The translations under genes were made by a program, and so were the position numbers. DNA of 64,000 nt, from the NCBI RefSeq assembly GCF_001700435.1, contig NZ_LYPC01000030.1, positions 186,001 through 250,000 on the forward strand, given 5' to 3'. The notes beneath the pieces were generated by a model that was not told where the DNA came from, did not search any database, and worked only from the letters and a program-made list of their open reading frames with translations. How positions within the stretch are numbered: the stretch's first letter is position 1; the number at the start of each line of letters is the position of its first letter. Origin of the DNA: Paenibacillus pectinilyticus (GTDB lineage: Bacteria > Bacillota > Bacilli > Paenibacillales > NBRC-103111). Shown here in pieces: positions 10,067 through 18,675 of the stretch.

Positions 10067-11431
10067 ATGAAAATCGTCCTACTATCCGGAGGCTCCGGCA
10101 AACGTCTTTGGCCATTATCCAATGATTCACGTTCCAAGCAGTTCCTGAAAGTCTTAAAGAATGAAGAAGGACAGATGGAATCAATGGTCCAGCGTGTATG
10201 GCGGCAGATTGGGAACGTCGAACTTTCTGACTCCACCTATGTGGCTACTGGGAAAGTGCAGTTGGATATGATATATAGCCAGCTCGGCACCGATGCGCCC
10301 ATTATTGTAGAGCCTGATCGGAGGGATACCTTCCCGGCCATTGCTTTGGCAGCTACGTATTTGTATTCCATTGTAGGTGTTAGTCTAGATGAGGTAATCA
10401 CGGTATTGCCGGTGGATCCTTATGTGGAGAATGAATTTTTTAAGAAGGTGAAAGAGTTAGAGGATGTTGTTCTTACATCTGGTGCGGATATCGGACTCAT
10501 TGGTGTGAAACCAACTTATCCTTCTGCGAAATATGGTTACATTGTTCCCAAAGAAGAAACATGCAACGAAACCTACTATAAGGTTAGTCACTTTACGGAG
10601 AAACCCCACGAAGACCAAGCGAAGCTCTTAATTGAGCAGAATGCGCTTTGGAATTGTGGGGTTTTTGCTTTTAAATTAAATTATTTGATTGATATGCTTA
10701 TTTTGAAAGGAATTCCAATTCAATATGAAGAACTTGTCAAACAGTACGATAATTTGGCGAAAATTAGCTTTGATTATGAAGTTGTAGAGAAGGCCAGCCA
10801 TGTTGTGGTGGCTCCCTATGATGGGTACTGGAAGGACCTTGGTACATGGAATACGCTCACGGAAGAAGTAGATTCGCAGCTCATGGGCAATGGTATTATT
10901 AGTGATGATTCTGTTAATACGCATGTCGTCAATGAGTTGGATATTCCTGTAACGGTCATTGGTTTGTCTAATATTGTTGTGGTGACAAGTCCAGACGGTA
11001 TTCTTGTTTCAGACAAGGCTTCTAGTCCTAGAATTAAGGATATCATGCGAGATGTTGAGCAAAGACCCATGTACGAAGAAAGACGCTGGGGTTGGTACAA
11101 GGTATTAGACTATAGTAAGCTTGCGGACAATCAGTACGTGCTGACGAAGCGGATTTGTATTGGTGCCGGCAAGAACTCGAGTTATCAATTACATCACAAA
11201 CGAAGTGAAACATGGACGTTTATTGCTGGTGAAGGTGAGATTGTCCTTAATGAGAAGCACATTCCTGTGAAGGCCGGGGACGTTATTCAAATTCCAACAC
11301 GCTCTCGTCATAGTATTAGGGGAATTACAGATTTGGAATTCATCGAGGTTCAAACAGGCAGCGAGCTAATCGAAGAGGACGTTATTCGTCTTTATATGAG
11401 TTGGGAAGAAATCATGCAATTTTCAAGTTGA
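10067..11431 (+). CDS. manC: mannose-1-phosphate guanylyltransferase, ManC/type II PMI family
   Basis: The nucleotidyltransferase signature LLSGGSGKRLWPLSNDSRSKQF begins four residues after the ATG at 10067, as in family members, and that ATG follows GGAAAGGCAGGTAACG. In-frame ATGs at 10022 and 10040 lack a ribosome site. The C-terminal cupin (QLHHKRSETWTFIAGEGEI and following) is typical of the mannose-6-phosphate isomerase type II domain. It makes GDP-mannose from mannose-1-phosphate and GTP, a donor for the polymer. Composition and codon use are much less AT-rich than the genes before it. Confidence 0.92.
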   Translation: MKIVLLSGGSGKRLWPLSNDSRSKQFLKVLKNEEGQMESMVQRVWRQIGNVELSDSTYVATGKVQLDMIYSQLGTDAPIIVEPDRRDTFPAIALAATYLYSIVGVSLDEVITVLPVDPYVENEFFKKVKELEDVVLTSGADIGLIGVKPTYPSAKYGYIVPKEETCNETYYKVSHFTEKPHEDQAKLLIEQNALWNCGVFAFKLNYLIDMLILKGIPIQYEELVKQYDNLAKISFDYEVVEKASHVVVAPYDGYWKDLGTWNTLTEEVDSQLMGNGIISDDSVNTHVVNELDIPVTVIGLSNIVVVTSPDGILVSDKASSPRIKDIMRDVEQRPMYEERRWGWYKVLDYSKLADNQYVLTKRICIGAGKNSSYQLHHKRSETWTFIAGEGEIVLNEKHIPVKAGDVIQIPTRSRHSIRGITDLEFIEVQTGSELIEEDVIRLYMSWEEIMQFSS

Positions 11432-11509
11432 TATTACCCCTCTGGTGAGCCGGTAGGACTTGCTAGAGGGAGTCTCAAACTTTATCACATAAGGATGGTT
11501 AACAGTCTT

Positions 11510-12505
11510 ATGACACGCAGGAAAAAGTCGTTGAAGACATGGCAGAAGTGGTTGATCGGCAGTGTGAGCGCAATTGTTCTCGTCGTGTCGATTATAGTAG
11601 GTGTTATCTACTATAAGATTCGTTCCATTGATGTTGCAGACATTGTACAGAGACACCAAGATCCGGCCGTAGCAGCCAACTCAATCGAAAATTTATCAGA
11701 TACGAAAGATCCTAAGCTACCCAGTATATTAAGCTCTCCTGTAGATAAAGCAGCGGAGTTTGCAAGTAAGCCGATCAAAACGCAGGATGCACTTGATGTA
11801 GCCGCGTTATTATTGAAATCAGGATTATCCCTGAAAGAGGTATATTACCTAACTGGGGAAGCCAAAAGCGATATGTCTACGGAAGAGAAGCAGAAGATTC
11901 GAGATCTCTTACTTTCCAAATTAACTGATGATGAAATTAAAGCTTTACGCGCGATAACGAAGCAGTATGGCAAGGGTCTACTCATTCTTGATCCTAATTA
12001 CCCGATAGAATTAATTGGCATCGATGATCCACAAGAGCGCAAACGAGTTGAGCAAGAACTGAAGGATAAAAAACAAACGAAGCCTGAAAGCAAGCCAGCT
12101 GAACCAGCTACGAAAGAGCAAGTCAGTTCCGAAAAGCCTGTGACAGGGAATGACCAAACGAAAAGTACGGACTCAGCTGTTGCAGCTGGTTTTAAATCGA
12201 AGTTGGATGCACTAGGGGTTAGTTGTCAGGGAGATATTCATAATCTGATAGATGGCGTGGTCAGTGCGAAGAAAGCGAATAGTACGTTGACTTTAAGTTC
12301 GCTTCAAAGCATGTTCATGGGCAAATTTACGAGTGCGGAAGCCAGTTGTGATACGAGTTTTAAAGGGATTGTTTCAGAAGCGGAACAAGCTGGTGTCAGT
12401 GCGACGGAGATTAATACATGGAAACAGACCTACAACTCGATGAAACAAACCGCGCAAAGTAGTGCAATCAATCAATTGTCCCAATTACTTCTGAATAAGC
12501 AATGA
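11510..12505 (+). CDS. uncharacterised membrane-anchored protein
   Basis: The ATG at 11510 is preferred because AAGGATGG lies 11 bases upstream; an ATG at 11495 sits inside that site. About 331 residues: a basic N-terminus, one membrane helix at about residues 14-36, then a helical extracytoplasmic region with a Lys/Pro/Glu-rich spacer (about residues 180-215). The C-terminal helical domain carries two cysteines (VSCQGD and EASCDT) that could form a disulfide. I do not recognise a family. Its place between the polysaccharide genes and a c-di-GMP riboswitch suggests a surface or biofilm-related role, which is inference. Confidence 0.75.
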   Translation: MTRRKKSLKTWQKWLIGSVSAIVLVVSIIVGVIYYKIRSIDVADIVQRHQDPAVAANSIENLSDTKDPKLPSILSSPVDKAAEFASKPIKTQDALDVAALLLKSGLSLKEVYYLTGEAKSDMSTEEKQKIRDLLLSKLTDDEIKALRAITKQYGKGLLILDPNYPIELIGIDDPQERKRVEQELKDKKQTKPESKPAEPATKEQVSSEKPVTGNDQTKSTDSAVAAGFKSKLDALGVSCQGDIHNLIDGVVSAKKANSTLTLSSLQSMFMGKFTSAEASCDTSFKGIVSEAEQAGVSATEINTWKQTYNSMKQTAQSSAINQLSQLLLNKQ

Positions 12506-12565
12506 AGAATACGCAAACAACGGGTCTAATGGACTAGCTTCATGGTCTAACAATGATTCTGAAGG

Positions 12566-12596
12566 TTGATGAAACTCTTATACAATCTGCTAAAAT
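12566..12596 (+). promoter_or_regulatory. possible promoter for the riboswitch transcript
   Basis: TTGATG and TAAAAT are separated by 19 bases, longer than ideal. The position is right for transcription to begin just before the riboswitch aptamer at 12632. Weak on its own. Confidence 0.3.
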
Positions 12597-12631
12597 ATAC
12601 CTATAACTGATATTCACATAATTCGTAGGAT

Positions 12632-12712
12632 AATGGCAAAATTGATGAAAATCAATGACGCAAAGCTATAGGGACTAAGTTAGAGTAATCTAATAGGTTA
12701 GCCAGTTGCCGG
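12632..12712 (+). promoter_or_regulatory. c-di-GMP-I (GEMM-I) riboswitch
   Basis: All hallmark elements occur in order. GGCAAA at 12635 is followed by a stem ATTGAT/ATCAAT closed by a GAAA tetraloop. The invariant GACGCAAAGC lies at 12657-12666, then a GACTAAG receptor-like segment, a second stem TTAGA/TCTAA closed by GTAA, and TTAGCCAGTTGCC, whose TTGCC closes the P1 stem with GGCAA. This fits Rfam GEMM-I. Downstream, CCTCC at 12720 can pair with the GGAGG at 12752 of the next gene's ribosome site, so control is probably at translation; no terminator T-run is present. Confidence 0.9.
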
Positions 12713-12766
12713 TTACGGGCCTCCGATTGATCTAGTGTGAAAAAATAAACAGGAGGTTGGTTAGTT

Positions 12767-12913
12767 ATGTATTGGGTGATTGCATTGATTATTCTATGGC
12801 TGAGTGGTTGCGTTTTCTATTTAAGCGTGTTTGCGGCAGCAAAACGAGCGGATGAGATGGCCGCGGCAGCATTTGATGTGAAATCGATTGAGCAGCCAGT
12901 CATGGCTTCTTGA
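12767..12913 (+). CDS. 48-residue single-pass membrane peptide under the riboswitch
   Basis: ATG at 12767 follows AGGAGG with 10 bases between. The product starts MYWVIALIILWLSGCVFYLS: one hydrophobic helix (about residues 3-24), then a short alanine-rich charged tail ending in VMAS. No family is recognised. It is the first gene after the c-di-GMP aptamer and no other gene follows closely on the same strand, so the peptide itself is the likely regulated product. A regulatory or assembly subunit of an envelope complex is possible but unproven. Confidence 0.75.
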   Translation: MYWVIALIILWLSGCVFYLSVFAAAKRADEMAAAAFDVKSIEQPVMAS

Positions 12914-13045
12914 AAGTTAATGGACGAGGAATAGGACTATCGACCATGTCTTTAGTCCCTTCTCATATTCTTGATCTGGTATATACTACGGATCTCGTCG
13001 CAAATTGTGACAATAGCCGACGTCTGAGCTGAAACGCTTTTAACG

Positions 13046-13183
13046 TTAATCTTTGTGGTTTGAAAGCTTTTTACGTTTAAATCCCCAATATTTGATCCAA
13101 ATCGAACCTTCATCGTCTTTAAAAAGCTTAATTCCTACTAGTTTTAAAGGCGTCCATACTTCTGTAAAATAGTAACTCGGCAT
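13046..13183 (-). CDS. 45-residue basic small protein
   Basis: On the minus strand an ATG at 13183 is preceded by GCAGGAGGCGAAAAG, a strong ribosome site. The product starts MPSYYFTEVWTPLKLVGIKL and ends KRKKLSNHKD, rich in aromatic and lysine residues. The strand differs from its neighbours. No family is recognised; the ribosome site and compact composition make it credible. Confidence 0.55.
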   Translation of the reverse strand: MPSYYFTEVWTPLKLVGIKLFKDDEGSIWIKYWGFKRKKLSNHKD

Positions 13184-13291
13184 CTTTTCGCCTCCTGCGT
13201 ATGATAGAACTTACTTTAATATACGGTTTATACTTTAAAATGTATGTCGAAATATGTCGTTCGTTTATTTAGAAACGATTAAATTTTATGT

Positions 13292-13319
13292 AAAAAGCAC
13301 CCTATTTGGTGCTTTTTTT
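13292..13319. terminator. hairpin with T-run, possibly bidirectional
   Basis: AAAAAGCACC pairs with GGTGCTTTTT around a six-base loop, followed on the + strand by TTTTTTTG. The flanking A-run would also give a T-run on the minus strand. It separates the riboswitch region from the copper-amine-oxidase-N gene. Confidence 0.7.
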
Positions 13320-13417
13320 GTTTTTTCTCACAGATAATATGTGACTTTAGGCCTAATGAGAGACTATAATAAAGTATATTTAGTAGTGGAATCCGACATA
13401 GAAGAGGGGCTTATTAC

Positions 13418-14374
13418 ATGAAAGTTAGAAATCATTTTAAAATTATCGCAGGTTTATCCCTAGCTCTAACGATGGGGTTCAGCACGCTCGCATCTGCAGC
13501 TCAAACGCCTACGGATGTGAATGTCTATCAAATTCCGATGCATTTTACATTTGACGGTAAGGAGTATGCACCGCCGGAAGGCCAGCAAGGGTTCATATAT
13601 GAAGGAACGACGTATGTGCCGATCCGTTTTATTTCCTATTCGTTGGATAAAGCGGTAAGCTGGGATCCGGCTACTTATACGGTCACGATTGCGGAGCCTA
13701 AAGCTTCGGAGAAGATTAACATTAATGAGTACAAGATCAATGCCCAGGTGTATACGAAAAGTGAAGAGAAGCTGGATAAGTCGAAGCTGGCTCTGAGCAA
13801 TTTGACGGTGTATAAGGAAAAAATTTCATATGTATTCGACGGGGTGACGAAGAGTCCTTCGGACGAGTTGCCTGGGTATATTGTAGACGGCAGTCTGTAC
13901 GTGCCGATTCGCTTCTTCTCTGAATCCGTTGGCAAAACGATAAATTGGGATCCAGTAACGTATACGGTATCTGCAACTACAACGGAAGTGAAGAAGGATG
14001 ATGAGAAGCTGCCGGAGACTACGAAGCCGGGAACAACGGCGCCGGTTGCTGGTGGGGGTGGCGGCGGTGGTGTTACGAAGCCAACATTTGAATCGATTAA
14101 GGCGGAGACAGATTCCCGTGTGTCAGCTCTTAGGTCAAAGGCGGCAAGTGAGTTGCTGGATCTATATGCGAAGTATCTTTCCACGCACGATGAGAGTTTA
14201 AAATCGCAAGGTTGGGCAGTAATAGCGCAAACGGATAGTCAATTTGCTCAAATTATGAGTGATATGAGAGCGAAGCTTGTAGCGAATGCGTATGATACCT
14301 CAATTATTACTACCTATGAAGCAGATTATGAAAGTGAAAAGGCTGCGCAAGAGAAAGCACTTAGATCGAAATAA
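13418..14374 (+). CDS. secreted protein with two copper-amine-oxidase-N domains
   Basis: 318 residues. A signal peptide (KIIAGLSLALTMGFSTLASA) is followed by two tandem copper amine oxidase N-terminal-like domains. Each ends in a matching block: TTYVPIRFISYSLDKAVSWD near residues 66-85 and GSLYVPIRFFSESVGKTINWD near residues 160-180. A glycine run (about residues 211-217) links to a helical C-terminal segment. In Paenibacillaceae these domains are common on secreted and wall-associated proteins; despite the name there is no oxidase catalytic domain here. The ribosome site AAGAGGGG precedes ATG 13418. Confidence 0.85.
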   Translation: MKVRNHFKIIAGLSLALTMGFSTLASAAQTPTDVNVYQIPMHFTFDGKEYAPPEGQQGFIYEGTTYVPIRFISYSLDKAVSWDPATYTVTIAEPKASEKININEYKINAQVYTKSEEKLDKSKLALSNLTVYKEKISYVFDGVTKSPSDELPGYIVDGSLYVPIRFFSESVGKTINWDPVTYTVSATTTEVKKDDEKLPETTKPGTTAPVAGGGGGGGVTKPTFESIKAETDSRVSALRSKAASELLDLYAKYLSTHDESLKSQGWAVIAQTDSQFAQIMSDMRAKLVANAYDTSIITTYEADYESEKAAQEKALRSK

Positions 14375-14473
14375 TCTGCGCCCATTTTTTGGGCAATCGT
14401 TCACCGAGTAGGCATTCGCACACATACAGTATAGAAGAAAATCAAACTATACAAGAATGTGAGTGATTCCGAT

Positions 14474-14872
14474 ATGGCGAAGCAAGAAGAATTAGAATTT
14501 CGTCCACCTGTAGGAGGTCACGGAGGTGGCATTGGCCACGGACCGGGAGGTATTGGTGGGGGTATTGGGCACGGGCCAGGCGGCATCGGACACGGGCCGG
14601 GAGGCATTGGCGGCATCGGTGGCATCGGTCACGGCCCTGGAGGTATTGGCGGTATTGGGCATGGCCCGGGCGGCTTCGGACATGGACCTGGCTTTTTTCC
14701 TGGCCATGGTGGATTTAATAACGGCTTCAATAACGTGCTCCCATGGATTGCAGCTCCAATCATTTATGACGCGTTAACACCGAACTATTATCCATATCCG
14801 TACCCATATCCATACCCGTATCCATACCCGCCGTACAACACGTATCCATACCCACCATATCCAGTAGTATAA
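14474..14872 (+). CDS. Gly/His-rich repeat protein with Pro-Tyr tail
   Basis: About 132 residues from ATG 14474 (GTG at 14459 is also possible; both ribosome sites are weak). Residues about 15-85 are imperfect repeats of G-H-G-P-G-G-I-G; the last 25 residues alternate Pro and Tyr. No signal peptide is seen. Such composition is common in spore coat and surface proteins of spore formers, and the histidines could bind metal, but no family can be named. The minus-strand gene facing it has the same two compositional blocks in reverse order. Confidence 0.7.
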   Translation: MAKQEELEFRPPVGGHGGGIGHGPGGIGGGIGHGPGGIGHGPGGIGGIGGIGHGPGGIGGIGHGPGGFGHGPGFFPGHGGFNNGFNNVLPWIAAPIIYDALTPNYYPYPYPYPYPYPYPPYNTYPYPPYPVV

Positions 14873-14904
14873 AGCGGGCAAGGGGATACCTAGGAATTAC
14901 AAAT

Positions 14905-14953
14905 CAGAGCTATCTTGAAGTAGGCATACCTACGTTCAAGGTGGCTCTTTTTT
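14905..14953 (+). terminator. rho-independent terminator
   Basis: A long hairpin: AGAGC and CTTGAA.GTAGG pair with CCTAC.GTTCAAG and GCTCT, followed by TTTTTT. It lies 30 bases after the Gly/His-rich gene. Confidence 0.8.
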
Positions 14954-15049
14954 GCGTTCACCTATTTCTCTGACAGTTTCCTCTTACTATTGGAGCTATG
15001 GAGCATTTCCTTTTGACAAAAATACGCTAAAGGAGGAAACTGATCTGAA

Positions 15050-15087
15050 TGAAAAGTAAAAAGAGAAAGGGATAAATCCCTTTCTCT
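15050..15087 (-). terminator. rho-independent terminator for the minus-strand Tyr/Pro/His protein
   Basis: AGAGAAAGGG and CCCTTTCTCT form a perfect ten-pair stem with a six-base loop. On the minus strand it is followed by CTTTTTACTTTT, 11 bases beyond the stop codon. Confidence 0.8.
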
Positions 15088-15098
15088 CGGAAGAATAG

Positions 15099-15341
15099 CT
15101 ACTCTTTCGGTTGATCGATGCGGTGGTGATGACCTCCACCATGCCAATGACCACCACCGTGTCCTCCGTGTCCACCGTGCCATCCACCATGCCAATGACC
15201 ACCATGCCAACCATGATGATAATAAGGGTAATAGGGTGTCGCAACTGGGATTAGATAGGGAGTAGCTACAGAATATGGAGTTGCTATGGGATATGGAGTT
15301 GTAACAGGATATTGAGGGTAAGCGTAATTGGTATAAGCCAT
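15099..15341 (-). CDS. small Tyr/Pro- and Gly/His-rich repeat protein
   Basis: 80 residues; ATG at 15341 follows AAAGGAGAATCTTAG. The first half repeats Tyr-Pro-x-Ala-Thr-Pro-Tyr units; the second half is built of His-Trp-His-Gly-Gly and Gly-His-Gly-Gly units and ends in HRIDQPKE. No family is recognised. It converges with the Gly/His-rich gene on the other strand. Possible roles are spore coat or surface metal binding. Confidence 0.7.
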   Translation of the reverse strand: MAYTNYAYPQYPVTTPYPIATPYSVATPYLIPVATPYYPYYHHGWHGGHWHGGWHGGHGGHGGGHWHGGGHHHRIDQPKE

Positions 15342-15446
15342 CTAAGATTCTCCTTTACGTTCAAGTTTATACACCAATCTATGTTCCAGTGAAACGACTG
15401 GATACTTGCCTGTTCCGAAATGGGCATAGGCCATGACTAAAGAATA

Positions 15447-15492
15447 AAAGGCATTCCCCGTAGTTGATAACTACAAAGGAAATGCCTTTTTC
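15447..15492 (-). terminator. terminator after the Ig-repeat gene
   Basis: A hairpin of AAGGCATT...GTAGTT with AACTAC...AATGCCTT carries T-rich tracts on both sides, so it can serve the minus-strand Ig-repeat gene and possibly block opposing transcription. Confidence 0.75.
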
Positions 15493-15512
15493 ACATACCT
15501 GATCTCTTTAAA

Positions 15513-18467
15513 TTAAGGTCGCGGCGATTCCGTGGAAACCGGCTCAATTAGCTTCAATAATTCAATGATGTCCGCTTTATCAAACGTACTATTACCATCC
15601 ATGTCGTAACCCAATCGCGTCACGGCAAGAACGTTAGTAATGTCCCACAGCTTCGCCTCTTTTTGATAAAAGAGGGACACGATATGTGTGGACGAAGCGG
15701 TCCCGTCCAAGCTCACTATTTTTATTTGGAATCGGTTCAAGCCTTCCACGAACGAAACAGGTTTACTTTGTCCGTTCGTCACCTCGATGACTGCGCCTAG
15801 CTGGCCGCTCTGCGGATCCATCCGCTTCAACTCGGTGCTAGTACCGGCTTCCATAGAAACTGTTTGAAAAGTAAATGTTGAGTTAGCGCCATGAACAACA
15901 GCCGCGATCCACGGTGTGGATGTTGGCAATACTTTGCCATAGGCATCGCTTGTGAGCACAAGCTGTGTGAAAGCAGGCTGCACAACGACTGTCACAGCTT
16001 GGGACTCTGTGCCATCTGTAAGGCCACTTCTTTCATACAGCGCTGTATATTGGTGCGTGCCAGAGCTAACGCCTGTTAAGTTGATTTCCGCATTCCCGTA
16101 CACATCGGTCGTTACCCTCGCCCGTTCAGTGCCATTCTCTTTCAACGAAATGTAGCCAGGCTGCGTCAGGTCACCGATTAAGTTCCCTGCGGATACGGAG
16201 AATTGAATAGATTCTCCAAGCTGGAAAGTTCCACTCGGATGATTCAAAATGAGCACAGTCCCCTGGGTATTCGGTTTGATGACTTGGGTGATCGGGGCTG
16301 ACGTCTTAGCTTCATGCAGCAGGTCTGGAACGTACGTGACCTGAATCGGGTAAGTTCCTGGTAGCAGTGCTGCTGAGGTGATAGCAGCAGTTCCTGCCGA
16401 GTCAAGTTGTACGGGAGTGTCTAGTAAGTTGCCGCCACTAAAAATAATATGGCCAGCAGGAATCTGTGACTCTCCATTCGTATTGGTTACATGTGCGGTA
16501 AATATAAGGGGAGTTCCATAATAAACAGCCTCCGTTACTGAAGAGGTAACCTCGACAGATACAGGGATTGGTTTAATCTGCAGACTGCTGCTGGTTGACA
16601 CCCCATTAAGGTGCTCGTCGTCTCCTAAGTAACTTGCGACGGCCGTATGCGTGCCAACAGCAAGCTGGTCGGTCTCCCAGGTCGCTGTTCCGTTCGTCAG
16701 TGTCAAAGCACTCGGCCAATTACTGAAGCCGCCTGTACCTGAAAGTGTTACCGTCCCCGTTGGAACGGACCCACCGTTGCCTGCGTTAACGACCTGCACC
16801 ATTACACTCACTGTGTGTCCGTATATGCTTTCCCCTGATTGCGGTGCCACAGACAGTTGAACAATAACCGGTGCTTTGGATACAGGCTGGGTCATTGGCT
16901 GTGAGGCACTCATAACATGATTATCATCACCGCTATATGCCGCCGTAATGACGAGATCGCCTACCGGCAGATCATGAGTGGCAAGCACCGCAGTGCCACT
17001 GCTATTTAGTGGGACTGGCGCTTGCAAGTCGACGCCGTTATTTTTAAAAGTAACTGTGCCTGTAGGCTTGATGCTAGGATTTAATGTATTGATTACCTGT
17101 GCGGTTAACGTCGTCGTTTCACCGACAGAAATCCCACCGGATGATGATAGGGTTGTCGATGTACTTGCTTTGTTAACGGTATGCCCGACTGTAGCTGCTG
17201 GGCTCATCGCATGGTTGCTGTCTCCGCCGTATTCCGCATTAAAAGAGTGCGCCCCAACGGATAAACTATCGGGCACCGACCATTCAGCTGTTCCTGAATG
17301 AAGTATGGCAGTCCCTAATGTGGTTGAACCATCTTTGAAAGTTACGATACCATCTGGTGTAATTGAGCTACCTATGGTATTCGCTACGGATGCTCTTAAC
17401 GTCAAGGATGTTCCATAGCTGGAAGCTGCGTCTGTTGCTCCTGGAACCGTCAAAGTTGATGACGTAGGGATCAGATTGACCACCACGGGGATGGAGCTAG
17501 AGCTACTGGCAACATGTGTGAGACTTCCACCGTATTGTGCTGTGATCAAATGAGTTCCCACTTCTAGACTGGACGCCGTCCATGTTGCTATTCCTGAACT
17601 CAACGTCCCCGAGCCAAGTACAGTCGAGCCCTCCTTGAACGTCACCGTTCCCTCCGGCATGACCTGATTGCCACTCGTATTGGCTACTGTCGCCGTGAAA
17701 GTAAGCGGCTCGCCAACGTATCGGAGTCCAGCATTTGAGGTGAGCGTGGTATTGGTTTCAATCGCATTAACCGTATGTACAAAAGTAGTCGACTGTGGAT
17801 TATGGATGCCGTCTGCGCCTGAATAACTAGCTGTTATCGTATGTGACCCGACTCCTAGGCTGGAAAAGGACAAAGAGGCGTGAGCATTGAAATTTTCAAG
17901 CTGCTCCCAAGTACGTGTCGTTTGCACATTGCTTTGTCCTACAAGCGTAACAGTCTTATCAATGTTATTTACTGTGATAGCCGTAACGTAACGAATCCCT
18001 GCAAGCTGCCAAGATTTTACTAAAGAATTATTCGCATCATACCCATATAAATAAGTAGTTTCACTATTTTCATAATCGCTGTACGCCCAATAATTCATTC
18101 CGCCCCATTGAATAACAGGACAGTTCGAGCAAGTGAATTTTAATCCAGTTTGCACCGGTGCATCCCCTGAGCTCTTATAAACAACCTCCGGCTCTGAAGC
18201 AACGAGCTCCTGCGGTTCTCCAATCAATGTGCCCCCATCGTAGAACGATATGCTCCCAGCTGGTGTCGATCCGCCTAAATCACCATCTGTCACAACGGAA
18301 GTAAGTTGAACCGACTCGCCATAAGTAGACGAGGGCTGGCCTGTAATCACTTGTTTTACTGTTGTAAGTGCATAAGCTGCCGGCTGGTACAAGTTAACCA
18401 AGAGGGCAACCCCAAGAACTGCGCCAATCCATCGCAGCTTATTCCTATTTTCCCGTTTCACCATCAT
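15513..18467 (-). CDS. secreted multi-Ig-repeat protein with dockerin-like tail
   Basis: 984 residues; ATG at 18467 (a second ATG follows). A signal peptide ends near AAYA at about residue 33. The body is a series of roughly 95-residue bacterial Ig-like repeats, each ending in a motif such as LEVGTHLITAQYGG or LSVGAHSFNAEYGG. The first repeat is interrupted: between GTLIGEPQEL and SLGVGSHTITASYSG lies about 110 residues of different sequence containing a CSNC motif. Near the C-terminus DMDGNSTFDKADIIELLKLI resembles one calcium-binding dockerin half. Likely an extracellular adhesin or scaffold. Confidence 0.85.
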   Translation of the reverse strand: MMVKRENRNKLRWIGAVLGVALLVNLYQPAAYALTTVKQVITGQPSSTYGESVQLTSVVTDGDLGGSTPAGSISFYDGGTLIGEPQELVASEPEVVYKSSGDAPVQTGLKFTCSNCPVIQWGGMNYWAYSDYENSETTYLYGYDANNSLVKSWQLAGIRYVTAITVNNIDKTVTLVGQSNVQTTRTWEQLENFNAHASLSFSSLGVGSHTITASYSGADGIHNPQSTTFVHTVNAIETNTTLTSNAGLRYVGEPLTFTATVANTSGNQVMPEGTVTFKEGSTVLGSGTLSSGIATWTASSLEVGTHLITAQYGGSLTHVASSSSSIPVVVNLIPTSSTLTVPGATDAASSYGTSLTLRASVANTIGSSITPDGIVTFKDGSTTLGTAILHSGTAEWSVPDSLSVGAHSFNAEYGGDSNHAMSPAATVGHTVNKASTSTTLSSSGGISVGETTTLTAQVINTLNPSIKPTGTVTFKNNGVDLQAPVPLNSSGTAVLATHDLPVGDLVITAAYSGDDNHVMSASQPMTQPVSKAPVIVQLSVAPQSGESIYGHTVSVMVQVVNAGNGGSVPTGTVTLSGTGGFSNWPSALTLTNGTATWETDQLAVGTHTAVASYLGDDEHLNGVSTSSSLQIKPIPVSVEVTSSVTEAVYYGTPLIFTAHVTNTNGESQIPAGHIIFSGGNLLDTPVQLDSAGTAAITSAALLPGTYPIQVTYVPDLLHEAKTSAPITQVIKPNTQGTVLILNHPSGTFQLGESIQFSVSAGNLIGDLTQPGYISLKENGTERARVTTDVYGNAEINLTGVSSGTHQYTALYERSGLTDGTESQAVTVVVQPAFTQLVLTSDAYGKVLPTSTPWIAAVVHGANSTFTFQTVSMEAGTSTELKRMDPQSGQLGAVIEVTNGQSKPVSFVEGLNRFQIKIVSLDGTASSTHIVSLFYQKEAKLWDITNVLAVTRLGYDMDGNSTFDKADIIELLKLIEPVSTESPRP

Positions 18468-18609
18468 TCCTCCACCCCGAGTAACTCTAGTAAGTATACT
18501 AAATTTATCGGGGTTCGCGTATATAAAATGAATAGAAAAGAGCCAACTGCTCCCTGCCGTGTAACAGGTTTTCTACGATTGGACGAAACCTTTTGGCAAA
18601 TGTGAAAAA

Positions 18610-18664
18610 GGTTGAAAAAGAACACCCCCAACTTGGCCGCTTGGCTCAACTGAGGGTGTTTTTT
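18610..18664 (-). terminator. terminator for the XRE-cupin gene
   Basis: AACACCC pairs with GGGTGTT, with further inner pairing (TTGG.../...CCAA); the minus strand continues into CTTTTTCAACC. It starts 12 bases after the regulator's stop codon. Confidence 0.75.
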
Positions 18665-18675
18665 GGTTTACACGT

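Noticed and set aside
13675..14184. Minus-strand 169-codon frame across the copper-amine-oxidase-N gene
   Set aside because: It is the antisense of a gene with clear domains and signal peptide; its Pro-rich run is the complement of the glycine linker.
14563..14690. Short tandem G-rich units as a CRISPR-like or minisatellite array
   Set aside because: The units are codons of the Gly/His repeat protein, in frame and without spacers.
15049..15075. Eight-codon ORF after AAAGGAGG (MKSKKRKG)
   Set aside because: It overlaps the terminator hairpin of the minus-strand gene; too short to support.
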